A stretch of 64,000 nt of DNA from Anisodus tanguticus (Eukaryota; Streptophyta; Magnoliopsida; Solanales; Solanaceae), in assembly GCA_034509755.1 (NCBI GenBank), contig CM067557.1, positions 37,692,001 to 37,756,000 on the forward strand. The letters are read 5' to 3'. The notes beneath the pieces were generated by a model. That model ran no database searches. It was given only the letters and a program-made list of their open reading frames with translations, and had not been told where the DNA came from. Shown piece by piece: positions 35,101 to 45,525 of this stretch (within the stretch, counting starts at the first letter, position 1; each line of letters begins with the position of its first letter). The position numbers and the translations under genes are program-made.

Positions 35101-38100
35101 GAAACCGGGTGTGATAGGATATAGATCTCCCCTACTATCACACCTCATGAGAGGAGTCTTGAAATCCTTCACAGAAAAACCAAAAGGATCAAATTCAACA
35201 GAAACAGAATTGTCAGTGGTGAACTTGCGGACAGACACTAAGTTTTTAATCAATTTGGGAGCATGTAAAGTATTTTTCAAGATAAGGGGTGGATTGGGGG
35301 AGACAGCGTTTTATGACCATAACCCTTAATTGGAATAGAGTTACCATTTCCGACAATTATACCACGAGGGTTGCTCAAATTGGAATAAGACAAGAGAGTA
35401 CCTTGATCGGAGGTCATGTGTGTCGTTGCGCCGGTGTCCATGTACCAATTTGGATCCGGTTGCGTCAACTCAAGTGTGTGCATTGCGGCCTCAATGTCGG
35501 TGGGAGTGGGGCCTGCTGCGTGGTGGGCTTGCGGAGGCCGGGGCCCAAGAATCCCGAATCGGGGCCGTTGGCCGTAGGCGCCGGGCCGGGAGTTCTTGGG
35601 GGCCACCGGCCGCGGGGACCGCCACTACGATTATTGGGACCGAAATGCTTGCCGGCCCCCCCACCGGCCGCCGGACGCCGCTTGGAGCATAAGGGCTGCC
35701 GGCCCACGACTCGCCCCCCCCCCACTGCCATGGGCCCCACTTCTAGGACCAGTAGGGTGGTGGGCCACTGTCACTGGACGGGGCCCACTGCCTGCTTGCT
35801 GACCACCGGAACCACCACCGGAACCGCCACGTTTGCCCCCGCGGTTTTTGTTATTATTCTTGCGATTATTTTTGCCGCCACCATGGGTACGGTTTTGGCC
35901 TGAATTATCAATAAAACCCGAAGAATTTGTGGAGGACGTCATTAGGACGACGGGGTTGCTCCGATAGCCGCCTTTTTCGCCAAACCGGCTTCTTCCAAAG
36001 TAAGCATGGAGCGGGCTTGATAAAAAGCGGGAAGTGGGTTGCTTTGACGAAGGAGAGTCCCAACGCCGTTATAGGCCTTAGAAAGGCCGGCAACCAGTTG
36101 TAGAACCAGACGATTATTTGTTACAGGTGCGCCAACATTACGAAGTTGATCTGCTAACTCCTTGAGTTTCTTGCAATATGCAGAGACGATTGAAAATTCT
36201 TCCATGCGAACTAGAGAGAATTCCTGCTCGAGTGTGATGACACGTGAATGTTGGTTATCTTGGAATATGTCACACAATCTATTCCAGGAAGCCATAACCG
36301 TGATATTCGGCTCAATAATCGTCTGTAAAAGGTCAACCAAAATAGTGGAATAGATCCACTGGAGAACGGTAGCATCAAGAGTAATCCATAACTGAGGATC
36401 CTCCGCGGGAAGAGGTGTAGCGGGAGGAATTATGTGATGGATAACTTGATGGGAAGTAACGTGAATTTTAAACAATTCTGTCCACGTCACTTATTGGACG
36501 TTTTCCATCTCAAGCACAATAGGAATATTGTTCTTGACGTTAGAAACCATGAGGGCAGGATGATAATTGTTGTTAGACATATTGAAAGAACAAAGGAGGA
36601 GAAATTTAAGAGAGATTTTGGAGAGCGGAAGACGAAAATTTGGGAGAGAAACCCGGGGGGGGGGGGGGGTTCGAGAGAGGTACAAAGTTTTGGGAGAGAA
36701 AACTTTGTTAGACCTAGTCTCTTGATACCATGAAAGAAATAATCCCCTTGATTATTTTCATTAATTGAAAGGTATTTATACAAGTTACAAAATAGGAGAA
36801 TCGTATTCCTATTCTATTCCTAAAACCTTATTCTACAAATACATTACAATATACATCAAATATATGTACCATATATACAAGATTACATTATGTAATCTGC
36901 CCGTGATTTGTTGGGCTTCCGTGACAGCCAGCCCACTGGCTACCGTGACTGGCTGGGTTGGGCTACTGCTTTGCTCCATTTGCCCGTGATATACACTTCT
37001 GTTTATCGGGGGTGTATAACACGGGTATATTGCTATGTTTAACAACTTCTGTATATCGGGTGTATATCACGGGTATATTGCTATGTTTAACAGTTATGAT
37101 ACTTAGATATTGGTCTCTGTGAACCATATTACCATATTGATGGCTATGTTGCTCGGATTCTTCAAAATGCCGACGGGTGCGTGTCGGATCCTCCAAAATG
37201 GTGCATCTTAGGAGGATTGGACACAGATGTGGCAACATTAATGGAGAGTCCAAGCAACATAGGTTGATGGTCCCTTATCTTTGGTTGTAGGTTCAAAATA
37301 GTCTCTTAAGTATCAACTGAGCAGTTTTTGTGTCCTTTAAGTTTGCCAAAAGTGAGCACTTTTGGTCTCCATCAAATATTTACCAAACTCTTGGTTGATA
37401 AATTTAACTGAAACTGTAAGAAATAAAATTAACCAGAAACACCAGAAATTTTCATCAAAAATCAAGAAACTGCAACACAAAAAACTACACCACACAAAAG
37501 ATAGACCAAAAATAACAAAAATTGCACCTTAAAAAGTTACACCATAGTACTTCCAAATGTGAGTTCCTGTTACAAAAATCTATTTTCACAGTTCCGATTA
37601 AATTTAACAATCAAGATTTGGTAAACATCTAGCAGAGACTTTGTTCACTTTTGGCAAACTTAAAGGACCAAAACTGCTCAAGTGATACTTAAGGGACTGC
37701 TTTAAACCTACTATCAAAGATAAGGGACTATTTTTGTCATTTTCTCAAATAGGTACAATAACAAATGAGCTATTACACAAAAGCAGAAAAATCAAAATTT
37801 TACCTCTTCAAATTACAGTTATGAGGTTGCCATCTCCAGTATTGGTACTCCAGATCTTGCCTACCATGCTTATGGCATGCCAATTGATCAGACATATAAG
37901 GACATTCAGACTCTTTATACAGCGGATGTGAACTATTATCATACACCCATTCGCCCGAAAAATAATCACATTTTTCCGGCATTTCTCTCCGGCCACCAGC
38001 CTCTGGTTTAAAGCTACCCCATTCAGCTCTCTTTCCACTATACTTCACAGTGGATTGACAAGCACTAGATTTATCCAAAGGCACTACAACACCAGAAAAA

Positions 38101-39111
38101 ATTTGAGATAATTACAGTCCAATACCTTTCTGTGATCTAATTTACAAAATAGCTAGAAAATGTATAGTTTTATATACAACAACATACCCGGTGTAATCAA
38201 TACCGATTCGATCCGAGCTCTCTTATTGAGAATGCTCATTGAATGAGCATTCTCAATATTATGCCTTGAAGAGGACTCGAACCTCCACGCTCTTTAGCAC
38301 GAGATTTTGAGTCTCGCGAGCAATACAGGATAGCCTTTTTTAGCTTCTAGGGTCTATTTCTTAGTTCAAGATCCCTCTTACTATCTTACTAACTGGAATC
38401 AAAGAATTAGTAGATCTAAAGCGCTCATGGTATCATTATGAATATACAAACCAAAGCTGTGAAAGCCTAGAAATATACGTGCCCAGTTGAGATGGGATAT
38501 GATTGCATCACGATGCCTAATCACACAAGTGGGTTCACACAGACCTTCATGTATACATATAATATACATGAATTATACATATAATATACCTAATCAGTGT
38601 AAAGGTTTTGTATGTTTCGGCCAGCGCCCGTAATTTTGACACGGCCAAAAATGAAAGAATAAAAACCAAAAGAATCCCCTCAGTTGGGCTCAAAAATAAC
38701 AAACGGCAATTTTTTTTGCAAAATAATTGAAATTAATCAAAAGGGTCCTTGTTTCTGAACTCCAATTTCAAGAAAATGCAGGGAAAAAAAACATATTCAA
38801 AAAGTGAACAAAAAAAAACCACAACAATCCCTAGTAAACTGGCTCGTAAAACGAACAAAATGTCGAAAAATTAAGAAATTATTACCTGGGGGTTTTCTTG
38901 GAAGGGTGAAATTTACAGTGTGGGTAGATTGGAATAAAGGGTCATCTTGTTCTTTAGCTAAAGAAGATGAATCATCACCATGGTGGGTGGTGTGTTTGGA
39001 ATGAATTTCTTGAATGTTAATTTCATTATAGAGAATAGAGAAAACTATGAAGATGAAGAAGACGAGTGATATGAGAGGATATTGTGTTCTTTTCTTCGGC
39101 CATTTGTGCAT
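29184..39111 (-). CDS. Trichome birefringence-like (TBL) polysaccharide O-acetyltransferase
   Basis: Six minus-strand exons, 38886-39111, 37804-38083, 31522-31693, 31009-31205, 30573-30722 and 29184-29511, join in frame through GT-AG introns to 450 residues, the usual size for plant TBL/PMR5 proteins. Residues ~11-30 (PLISLVFFIFIVFSILYNEI) form a single signal anchor for a Golgi type II membrane protein. A short stem leads to the PMR5N region (CDYFSGEWVYDN, QYWRWQPHNCNL). The PC-esterase-like domain follows with the GDS motif at 188-190 (FVGDSLNRGQW) and the C-terminal DxxH at Asp429-His432 (SDCIHWCLPGVPD); with the GDS serine these are the catalytic residues of the family. TBL proteins transfer acetyl groups to cell-wall polymers; the ESK1/TBL29 group acetylates xylan, and this is the best guess for the substrate. 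Introns 1, 2 and 5 contain plastid DNA and transposons, but no exon is damaged. Confidence 0.93.
29814..30217. mobile_element. hAT-like MITE in TBL intron 5
   Basis: 404 bp with ends TAGGAGTGGCAAAC and (complement of the right end) TAGGGCTGGCAAAA. The flanks GTCACAGC (29806-29813) and GTCATAGC (30218-30225) differ at one position of eight, matching the 8-bp duplication of hAT elements. Interior: AT-rich and GGGTAA/GGGCATGGGT strings, non-coding. Confidence 0.75.
31270..31425. repeat. Dispersed AT-rich repeat in TBL intron 3
   Basis: CAAAATAATAGCCGACAAATG and TTTTGTATATTAAAG recur at 7705-7760 in the MATE intron 2 (ATAATAGCCGGCAAATGTAT, TTTTGTATATTAAG). They are probably members of one MITE family; ends not defined. 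Confidence 0.4.
31878..32241 (-). repeat. 3' LTR of copia B
   Basis: 364 bp, plus-strand ends TGAAAGAAATAATCCCC and TATGTTTAACA. Includes a ~51-bp segment (from ACCATAATTCTAAC to ATTTAGGTAA) missing from the 5' LTR. Confidence 0.93.
32248..35606 (-). pseudogene. copia pol (element B): protease, integrase, RT, RNase H
   Basis: Protease WYMDTGATTHMT is intact. GAG-pre-integrase (HARLGHPGSS) leads to the integrase core with DIIHSDLWTSPV, IQCDNGKEYDN and SQNGKAERK, the three D-D-E neighbourhoods. The copia RT follows: WELVPRPSGINV, GKTFSPVVK, QLDVKNAFLHGDL, YGLKQSPRAWY and an intact YVDD (LLYVDDIILTAS). RNase H has YTDADWGG, SSAEVEYRG and the end ADIFTKGLP. Frameshifts lie near 35280, 34240, 33770, 33400 and 32900, splitting it into at least six frames. 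Confidence 0.9.
35610..36580 (-). pseudogene. copia gag (element B)
   Basis: Starts MSNNNYHPALMVSNVKNN at 36580, with an in-frame TAA right after ENVQ near 36491, then WTELFKIHVTSHQ and VTNNRLVLQLVAGLSKAY through to PAFYQARSMLTLEEAG. A frameshift at 35942 precedes a Gly/Asn/Arg/Lys-rich tail (KNNRKNNNKNRGGKRGG). No CCHC knuckle is visible; the basic glycine-rich tail may take over nucleic-acid binding. Confidence 0.85.
36731..37092 (-). repeat. 5' LTR of copia B
   Basis: 362 bp. It lacks the ~51-bp segment present in the other LTR but carries a ~47-bp tandem duplication at its left, U3 end (two copies of ACTTCTG...TTTAACA). Scattered substitutions also separate the two LTRs, so the insertion is not recent. 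Confidence 0.93.
37145..37262. mobile_element. Short foldback MITE in TBL intron 2
   Basis: CTATGTTGCTCGGATTCTTC at the left is complementary to GAGTCCAAGCAACATAGG at the right, with an inner complementary pair (GTGTCGGATCCTCC and GGAGGATTGGACAC). About 118 bp, non-coding. Confidence 0.65.
37266..37736. mobile_element. Long-TIR MITE in TBL intron 2
   Basis: About 470 bp. The left arm GTCCCTTATCTTTG, CTCTTAAGTATCAACTGAGC, CTTTAAGTTTGCCAAAAGTG is mirrored on the right by CACTTTTGGCAAACTTAAAG, GCTCAAGTGATACTTAAG, CAAAGATAAGGGAC. TIRs of roughly 100 bp; the middle is A-rich and non-coding. Confidence 0.7.
38195..38318 (-). pseudogene. Plastid trnL-CAA fragment in TBL intron 1
   Basis: The minus strand carries GCGAGACTCAAAATCTCG (anticodon arm, CAA), TGCTAAAGAGCGTGGAG and GTTCGAGTCCTCTTCAAGGC, followed by the hairpin TTGAGAATGCTCATT/AATGAGCATTCTCAA of plastid DNA downstream of trnL. 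The 5' acceptor strand and D arm are missing beyond 38318, so it is not a functional tRNA. DNA at 38319-38412 (for example TTAGTTCAAGATCCCTCTTA) may be a second plastid piece. Confidence 0.8.
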
Positions 39112-39112
39112 T

Positions 39113-39145
39113 GTGTGTGTGTCTGTGTGTGAGAGAGAGAAGACT
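39113..39145 (-). repeat. CT/CA-rich leader of the TBL gene
   Basis: Directly upstream of the TBL start codon the minus strand reads repeated CT then CACACA, a common composition for plant 5' untranslated leaders. Confidence 0.5.
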
Positions 39146-39336
39146 GGAAGAATGTTGATTGACTAATTTTAATTATGCTTTTGGACAGCCGACAGTGATA
39201 TAATCCTTTTAAATCTGATCAACTCCAATGTAATTAATATCTGCTTATTAAGATTAAACTATAATTTTGATGATTCTGTTTGCTTATCTGGCAAAAACTA
39301 CTAAGTATGATAGATTAAAAGGATAGTGGCACCAAC

Positions 39337-39582
39337 TATTACTCTCTTCGTCCCAATTTATGTGATGTATTTTTATTTAGCACACATTTTAAAAAATAAA
39401 GGAATACTTTTGAATTTTATGATCTAAAATAACTCAAATATATTTGTGTGGTCATATATTATCTTATTTTGCGTAAAAGATAAAATTTAAAGTTAATTAT
39501 TTCCAAATAAATAAATATGTCATTCTTTTTGCGACGGACTAAAAAGGAAAGTGAGTCATTTCTTTTAAGGACAAGAGTAATA
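39337..39582. mobile_element. Stowaway-like MITE in the TBL promoter region
   Basis: Ends TATTACTCTCTTCGTCCC and GGACAAGAGTAATA, complementary to each other, about 230 bp upstream of the TBL start. Terminal TA agrees with Tc1/mariner-type insertion. Confidence 0.7.
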
Positions 39583-39700
39583 AATTTTAATTTTGATCCC
39601 CGTAATATATATATATATTCAACATATATAATTGTAATATGCACTCTTGGGTTATATCGCAACTTGTGAATTTTCACAAATTTAATACATTATTAACTGT

Positions 39701-39877
39701 ATGGGACTCTTGGAGCAACTGTATAGTTGGCTCCGTGTGACCTATAGGTAATGAGTTTGAGCTGTAGAAGCAGCTAGTAATGCTTACATTAGTTAGGTTG
39801 TCTATAGCACACCCATTAAGTGCGGCCGTTCCCCGAACTCTGCTAAAGCCAGATGCTTTGTGCACAAGGTTGTCCCT
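39701..39877 (+). mobile_element. Au-like SINE with 11-bp TSD
   Basis: 177 bp. It shows the Au SINE layout: GGAGCAACTGTATAGTTG (A-box region), CCGTGTGACCTATAGGT, GAAGCAGCTAGTAATGC, AGGTTGTCTATAGCACACCC, GCGGCCGTTCCCCGAACTC, ending TTGTGCACAAGGTTGTCCC. TTATTAACTGT occurs at both 39690-39700 and 39878-39888. Au SINEs are tRNA-derived elements found widely in flowering plants. The B box is somewhat decayed. Confidence 0.85.
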
Positions 39878-39995
39878 TTATTAACTGTTAAACTATTTAA
39901 CTACTCATCCATTATGTTAAATTTGTGTTGTTACTCCATGATTGAAGAACAATTAGTTCTAAAAAAAAATCAAATCACACGTTTGAATTAATTAA

Positions 39996-41713
39996 CAACA
40001 ACAACATACCAGTGTAATCCCACTAAGTGGAGTTTGTGGAGGGTAGAGTGTACGCAAACCTTACTCCTACTTTGAGGGGTAGGAAGGTTGTTTCTGAAAG
40101 ACCCCCGGCTGAAGAGGAAATATGACAACAATAGGTCAGAGAAGATTTAAAGAACGTAACGTAAAGTAAGGTAAAGTAAAGAGATCGTGTCAAAATACTA
40201 TGGATAAACATTAATGGAGAAATTTTAACAGTAAATGCATCAAAATAGTACGATAATCTAAGTATAAGAAAAGCAAATAGTAGCAGAAGATCGAGGGACA
40301 AGACCCTATAGGTAACACTACACCTGCTAGTATGGAAGGATACATGAGGCACGTACTACTACCTAACCTTCTACCTTAATGCGAGTCCTCCACAACCTCT
40401 TATCTAAGGTCACGTCCTCGGTAAGTTGCAACCGTGCCATGTACTTCCTAATCACTTCTCCCCATACTTCTCCGCATACTTTTTCGGCCTACTTCGACCT
40501 ATTCTGAAACTACCGCCAACCTCTCACACCTCCGCACCGGAGCCTCCGTGCCTCTCCTCTGAACATGTTCGAACCATCTCAGTCTCGCTTCCACATCTTA
40601 TCCTCCGCTGAGGCCACTCCAATATTGTCCCGAATCATTTCACTTTTAATCATATCCTTCCTAGTATGCCCACGCATCCATCACAACATCCTCATCTCCG
40701 CCACCTTCATCTTCTGGACGTGGGACTTATTGACTGACCAATACTCAGCCCCAAACAACATAGTAGGTCTAACTATCACTCTATTGAACTTGCATTTAAG
40801 TTTTAGTTGTCCCTTCTTATCGCACAAGACTCCAGATGCGAGCCTCTATTTGATCCACCCTGCCCTAATATGATGTGTGACATCATCATCAATCTCTCCA
40901 TCTCCTTGGATAATGGACCCAAGATACTTAAAACTTTATCATTTTTGGATTGCCTGTGTATCAAGCCTCACTTCCCTGCCCTCCTCATATGTTACACCGC
41001 TGAACTTGCACTCCAAATACTTTGTCTTGATTCTGCTCAACTTAAATCCTTTGGACTACAGAGTCTGCCTCCAAACCTCAAACTTAGCATTAACTCTGTC
41101 GCGAGTCTCTGCAATCAAAACTATGTCGTCCGCAAATAACATACACCATGGCACCTCCCCTTGAATTTTCCACATCAGTTCATCCATCACTAATGCAAAT
41201 AAAAATGGGCTAAGAGCTGATCTCTGATGCAGCCTCATCATCACCGGAAAGTGCTATGAGTCTCCTCCCGTAGTCCTTATCCGGGTCTTCGATCCATCGT
41301 ATATGTCCTTGATCACCCTAGTATATGCCACTAGCACACCTTTAGCCTCGAAACATCTCTAAAGAATCTCCCCTGGGACTTTGTCATATGCTTTTTCCAG
41401 GTCGATGAATACCATGTGAAAGTCCTTCTTCCTCTCCCTGTACTGTTCCACCAGCTTTTGATTAAGATGCACCAGTTTTGTAGTCGAGCGTCCCGGCATG
41501 AATCCGAACTGATTCTCAAAAATAGACACACCCTTCCTTATCTGCAACTCCACCACCCTCTCCCACACTTTCATTGTATGGCTTAACAACTTTATACCTC
41601 TATAATTATTACAACTCTGGATGTCACCTTTGTTATTTTACAACGGGATCATTATACTCTCCCTTCATTCTTCGGACATTTTTGCTATCTTAAAAATGAC
41701 ATTGAACAACCTA
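39996..41713 (-). mobile_element. RTE-type LINE, 5'-truncated, 15-bp TSD
   Basis: 1718 bp between copies of GTTTGAATTAATTAA (39981-39995 and 41714-41728). The reverse-transcriptase region on the minus strand shows FENQFGFMPGRSTT, VFIDLEKAYDKVP, LHQRSALSPFLFAL and MLFADDIVLI. The C-terminal part and the conserved 3' untranslated tail (GTGTACGCAAACC complement) ending in TTGTTGTTG follow. The endonuclease domain is absent, and several frameshifts separate the motifs. Confidence 0.92.
40500..41620 (-). pseudogene. RTE reverse transcriptase remnant
   Basis: Frames at 41359-41589 and 41056-41244 hold the RT palm motifs; FADD, the catalytic pair, is intact in the second. A break between them (about 41250-41350) and further stops downstream make it inactive. 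The sequence is of the plant RTE clade, the same as the fragment at 25158-25798. Confidence 0.85.
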
Positions 41714-41967
41714 GTTTGAATTAATTAAAGGTTCAATATTATTTAATTAAATATCATAAGAACCAAAATCATTATTCATCGATAACTAGAGGGGTGAAAG
41801 TGTTATTATCCCTAGATAAAAATACACTTAAATTGTGGGTTTATTAACAACGGAGAGGGTCCACCTTATTGATTCCTTGATAACGTGCATCTAACTAGAG
41901 GAATTGTTTGTGTTTTACATATTTGAACGTGGTTCCAATTACAATGTATTGTGTGTGTGTGTGTTTT

Positions 41968-42014
41968 AAGATTTATCCAAAATCTCTTCCCTACTTTTGC
42001 AAAGTAAACTCTTA

Positions 42015-42062
<48 letters not shown>

Positions 42063-42092
42063 TAAGAGTTTACGATTTATCCATAATCTCTT
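41968..42092. repeat. AT microsatellite inside an inverted repeat
   Basis: About 44 bp of alternating AT lie between AAACTCTTAGTATA and TATACTAAGAGTTTA. ATTTATCCAAAATCTCTTCC and ATTTATCCATAATCTCTTCA also recur directly on either side. Confidence 0.75.
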
Positions 42093-42383
42093 CACTTTTT
42101 CTTTTTTGCAGATTATTAACTCTTTGCTTAACACCTTAACATTCTAATAATGTAGGTTCTTTTTCTTTTCTTTTTCCAACCTTTTATGGTCTATATTTGA
42201 GATTAGGTTGAAAATTCTTATGAGCTTGCGTTAAAAATAAAAGAAAAGAAAAGAAGATAGCGTGCAAACGGAAAAGGGCATAAATTAGAAGCAAACTCAA
42301 AGAATTCATTATTTTTCAAGAAATGAAAACAAAAGAGACTGTAACATAAATCATAAGGAATAAAAGGAGGTGGTACAAAATAG

Positions 42384-42605
42384 TACTCCCTCCGTCCTAG
42401 TTTAAGTGTCTTACTTTTCTTTTTAGTTTGTACAAAAAAGAGTGCATCTTTTTATATTTAGTAAGTTTTGGTAAATTTATGATCACAAGATTTAAAGGTC
42501 TACACACATCTTTAATTTAAAATTACAAGATTAAAAAATCTTCCTTTATTTCTTAAACTCCGTGTATAATCAAACTAAGACACTTAAATTGAAACGAAGG
42601 GAGTA
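42384..42605. mobile_element. Stowaway-like MITE
   Basis: TACTCCCTCCGTCCTAGTTT at the left, and AATTGAAACGAAGGGAGTA at the right, with GTGTCTTAC/AAGACACTT inside: the classic CTCCCTCCGT terminus. Confidence 0.85.
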
Positions 42606-43510
42606 ATTGATAGCATATATTGGGATTTTTCTTTTCTTTTTGCTTATTCTAAGACTATTTTAAAATTTATTCTTAAGCATGGATATTTAATTTATTATTT
42701 GATGATTGGAGTGGAATTTGTTATTAGCAATAAATAAGTGGAATATGTACCTATGTATAAAGACATATGTCAATAGGTACAAATTCTCATAATATAATGT
42801 TTTACCTTGTATAAATATTCCTTCTTCTTTCCTCATGTTAAATGGATAAAAAAATTGTACCTTAATAGAAAGAATGTGATTTCTTCTATTCATGCCATAA
42901 AAGTCTTATTGATATTTGCTCATAGGTGATCAGATTAAGGTAATGATAATAACTTACATCATTAATAAAGACCCCTTATTAGGAGCAAATTAAAAATGAT
43001 GAATCATCAAAATTTTAAACTCACAGCATAACTTCTATTTTTGTTCTTTGAAATTGTTAATGTCTAGTAAATATCAAACGAGTAAAAGTGTTTTTCCTCA
43101 CGAATATTTAAGTTTTTTCTAACCATAGTTCACACTTCACAATATAAAACTCCTTTCTGAACTTGTACATTTTTCGAATATGGATTGGTAAATGGTAAAA
43201 AAAGATTTAGTGTGATTAGAACCTAAACATCTGATGTGAATGACTCTCACCAAAGTCATAACACTAATAGCTTAGTTTGAACTTTAGTATTTCTATCTAA
43301 AATAAACGCAACTGCTTATTTATTGATTAACCTTAACACATATATAAGTTTTTCGTGCTTAAAAGTTATTTAAATTGAATTAACTTAACCGGACTCTAAA
43401 AGAAGAAACATGCATGTCCAACTCTTAATCAACTTGAATATTGAGACCTTTTTTATTCTATAAATGGATCCACAAGTCTCTTGGATACTCAGTAGTAATT
43501 TATTACTTGG

Positions 43511-44133
43511 GGCTCGTTTGGAGATGATTTCAAATCATGATTTGAATCAGGTTGTTAAAATTTTATTTGGATATGCAATTTGAATTTCTTATGTTGTATT
43601 TTCTCATATGAAAATCCCACAATTTGTGAAAACTATCAAAATTTCCCCAACTCTGGTACAATCTTACCAAATGAGCAAATCATAATTCATAAATCAGAAT
43701 ATCTTAAGGCGCCGGATTAATGAATCACATATCTCCTTTTATAATAGATAATTCCAATTACATGCTATTACAAACTTTCAAATACACATAATTTTACAAA
43801 GATCCATTAGTCAAAAGATCAATAATAGTAGTATCTAGTTATTCTTTATAGTTCTTCCACGTGATATGGACAATTTCTTCACATCGAGCATGAGTCTCTT
43901 TTTGTAAAATTTAAAATGATGGATCCTTTTTTACAAAATATAAACTTATAGGTCGAGTTTTACATTTTAAAAAAAAATAAAAACAAAAATTGAGATCCAA
44001 ATCCTATTCTTTTGAAGAATTTGGAATTTGAAATCACGATTTGAAGTTGAAATTATGTACAAATTTTATAAATAAACGCTGATTTGAAAACATGATTTGA
44101 AATCAGACTCCCAAATTCTATGACCAAACGCCT
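43511..44133. mobile_element. hAT-type MITE (probable)
   Basis: GGCTCGTTTGGAGATGATTT and ATTTCAAATCATGATTTGAA at the left mirror GATTTGAAAACATGATTTGA and CCAAACGCC at the right. About 620 bp and AT-rich; the ends are imperfect. Confidence 0.5.
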
Positions 44134-44394
44134 ACTTAGATACCAAAATACAGGTAGAGTAGAGAACTATAGTTGAGACGAAAAAACAAGAAAATATAAG
44201 TTATATAAATAACGGAAAATGGGGAATCTTATAAGAACACCTTTGATGAGGTTGGTGTTGGAAATTTGCCTTTGGCGGGAGTTGCGACCGACCAACTTTA
44301 ACGGCTTAAACACTAGTGTAACGTATGTTGGAGAATCCGGTTCTTCACACATGCATGATCTACTAAGTACGTAGATAACCGTAGGGCCAAGAAT

Positions 44395-45525
44395 CGTCAA
44401 ATTTCATTGAGAAATGAAAGAGATATTGGTTCACGAAGTAAGGTGTTTGAAGCATGGAAAGTGTGGTATTGTGTGTAATTCTCCCTCATCGGTAGAGGAA
44501 GAAAGAATTGTTGTGTATATAAGATTCGAAATTGGTTTGGGGTTTGGGACCCCAAGGGGTATCCCATGTGTTTAAAGGAGGGAGGACCTAGATGTGCTTC
44601 GGTTCGAGGAAAGACCACACGCGCGCCGCCGCCGCCCACCCGTCCCGTCCGGTCCGGTTCCGGCTCCGAGTTTCGGGTTCACGGGTCGTGGGTCTTGGGT
44701 TGTGGGCTGTGGGTCTTCTGATATTATCTTTTTGGGCCAGAAAACTTTGCCGAAGTACGCTTGATCCCGAAGTTTCGGATATACGCTTTGGACCGAATTC
44801 TTTCGGATGTGCGGTTTGGTCCCCGAAGTTTCAAGATGTACGCTTTGGTCCCCGAAGTTTCCGTAAAATCGAATTTCGACGGTCAAAAACAGAAATGCCA
44901 AGCACTCAATTCACCATTTATTTTGGCTGAATTACTCCTCCTATAATGGCCAAAACAAGCTTGGTCTTTCTCCCATTTATGTTGGTGACTTTACTACCTC
45001 CATAATGGCCATTATTTGGCTATTATGGAGGCGATTTTCAGCGATAAACAGCCCCTCCCTCTCCTATATAAACACCCCATTACACCATTGTTGAGGACTA
45101 ACAAGAAGCTAAAAGAAACAAGAGAGGCAACACACGAAAATACACAAGCAGAAATTTCTTCTTCCTACAACTTCCAAGCATCATTTCGTTACTCAATATT
45201 CTTCACGGTAGCTCTTGAGTTTCCTTTGCTCAAGGGTTCCATTGCTGTTTTATCTTGGGAGACAAATTGTCCATGACGTATAAAGGATACATACGGGGCA
45301 ATATTGTCTTAAGGACATAGTGCTACACTCGACTCAGCAAAAACAATTTACATTTTTCCGTTTTCTACAAAACTGGAATTTCCAGTTTTTACTTGTGTAA
45401 CAATTGTAATTTTCAGATTTCATGTTGAATTATTGAATCTCTGTTTATCCTTTCGAATACTGGTAATAGTTAAATACTTCCCGTACTGCTTTATAAAGTA
45501 CCATAAACAGAAAAATCTCCCAACA
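44395..45525 (+). repeat. Probable solo LTR or LTR fragment with a promoter
   Basis: Begins near TGTGTGTAATTCTCCCTCATCGG-type text at 44471 and ends CTCCCAACA near 45520. Inside are a GC-rich block (44620-44660), a tandem motif TACGCTTTGGTCCCCGAAG (44755-44865, three variants) and a TATA-like CCTATATAAACACCCC at 45062. The layout suggests an LTR, but no second LTR, primer site or target duplication could be proven. Confidence 0.4.

Larger units (their letters stand above)
31878..37092 (-). mobile_element. Full-length Ty1/copia retrotransposon B in TBL intron 2, TSD GTTAT
   Basis: 5215 bp with both LTRs (31878-32241 and 36731-37092), a primer site TGGTATCAAGAG at 36719-36730, a polypurine tract TGAGGGGGTG beside the 3' LTR, and GTTAT at 31873-31877 and 37093-37097. 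It lies in the same transcriptional direction as the TBL gene. Gag, protease, integrase, reverse transcriptase and RNase H follow in copia order but are broken by stops and frameshifts, so it cannot move on its own. Confidence 0.95.
41729..43505. other. AT-rich spacer with microsatellite and MITE
   Basis: No gene. It contains the AT array near 42017-42060 within an inverted repeat, and a Stowaway-like MITE (42384-42605); the rest is unremarkable AT-rich DNA. Confidence 0.45.

Noticed and set aside
35289..35903. 204-codon plus-strand frame
   Set aside because: Antisense shadow of the Gly-rich gag tail and protease of copia B; the composition is explained by that region.
42000..42092. CRISPR-like or regulatory palindrome
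   Set aside because: It is a simple AT microsatellite inside an inverted repeat; there are no spaced repeat units.
44572..44901. 109-codon minus-strand frame
   Set aside because: Lies over the GC-rich LTR-like block, with no domain and no supporting context.
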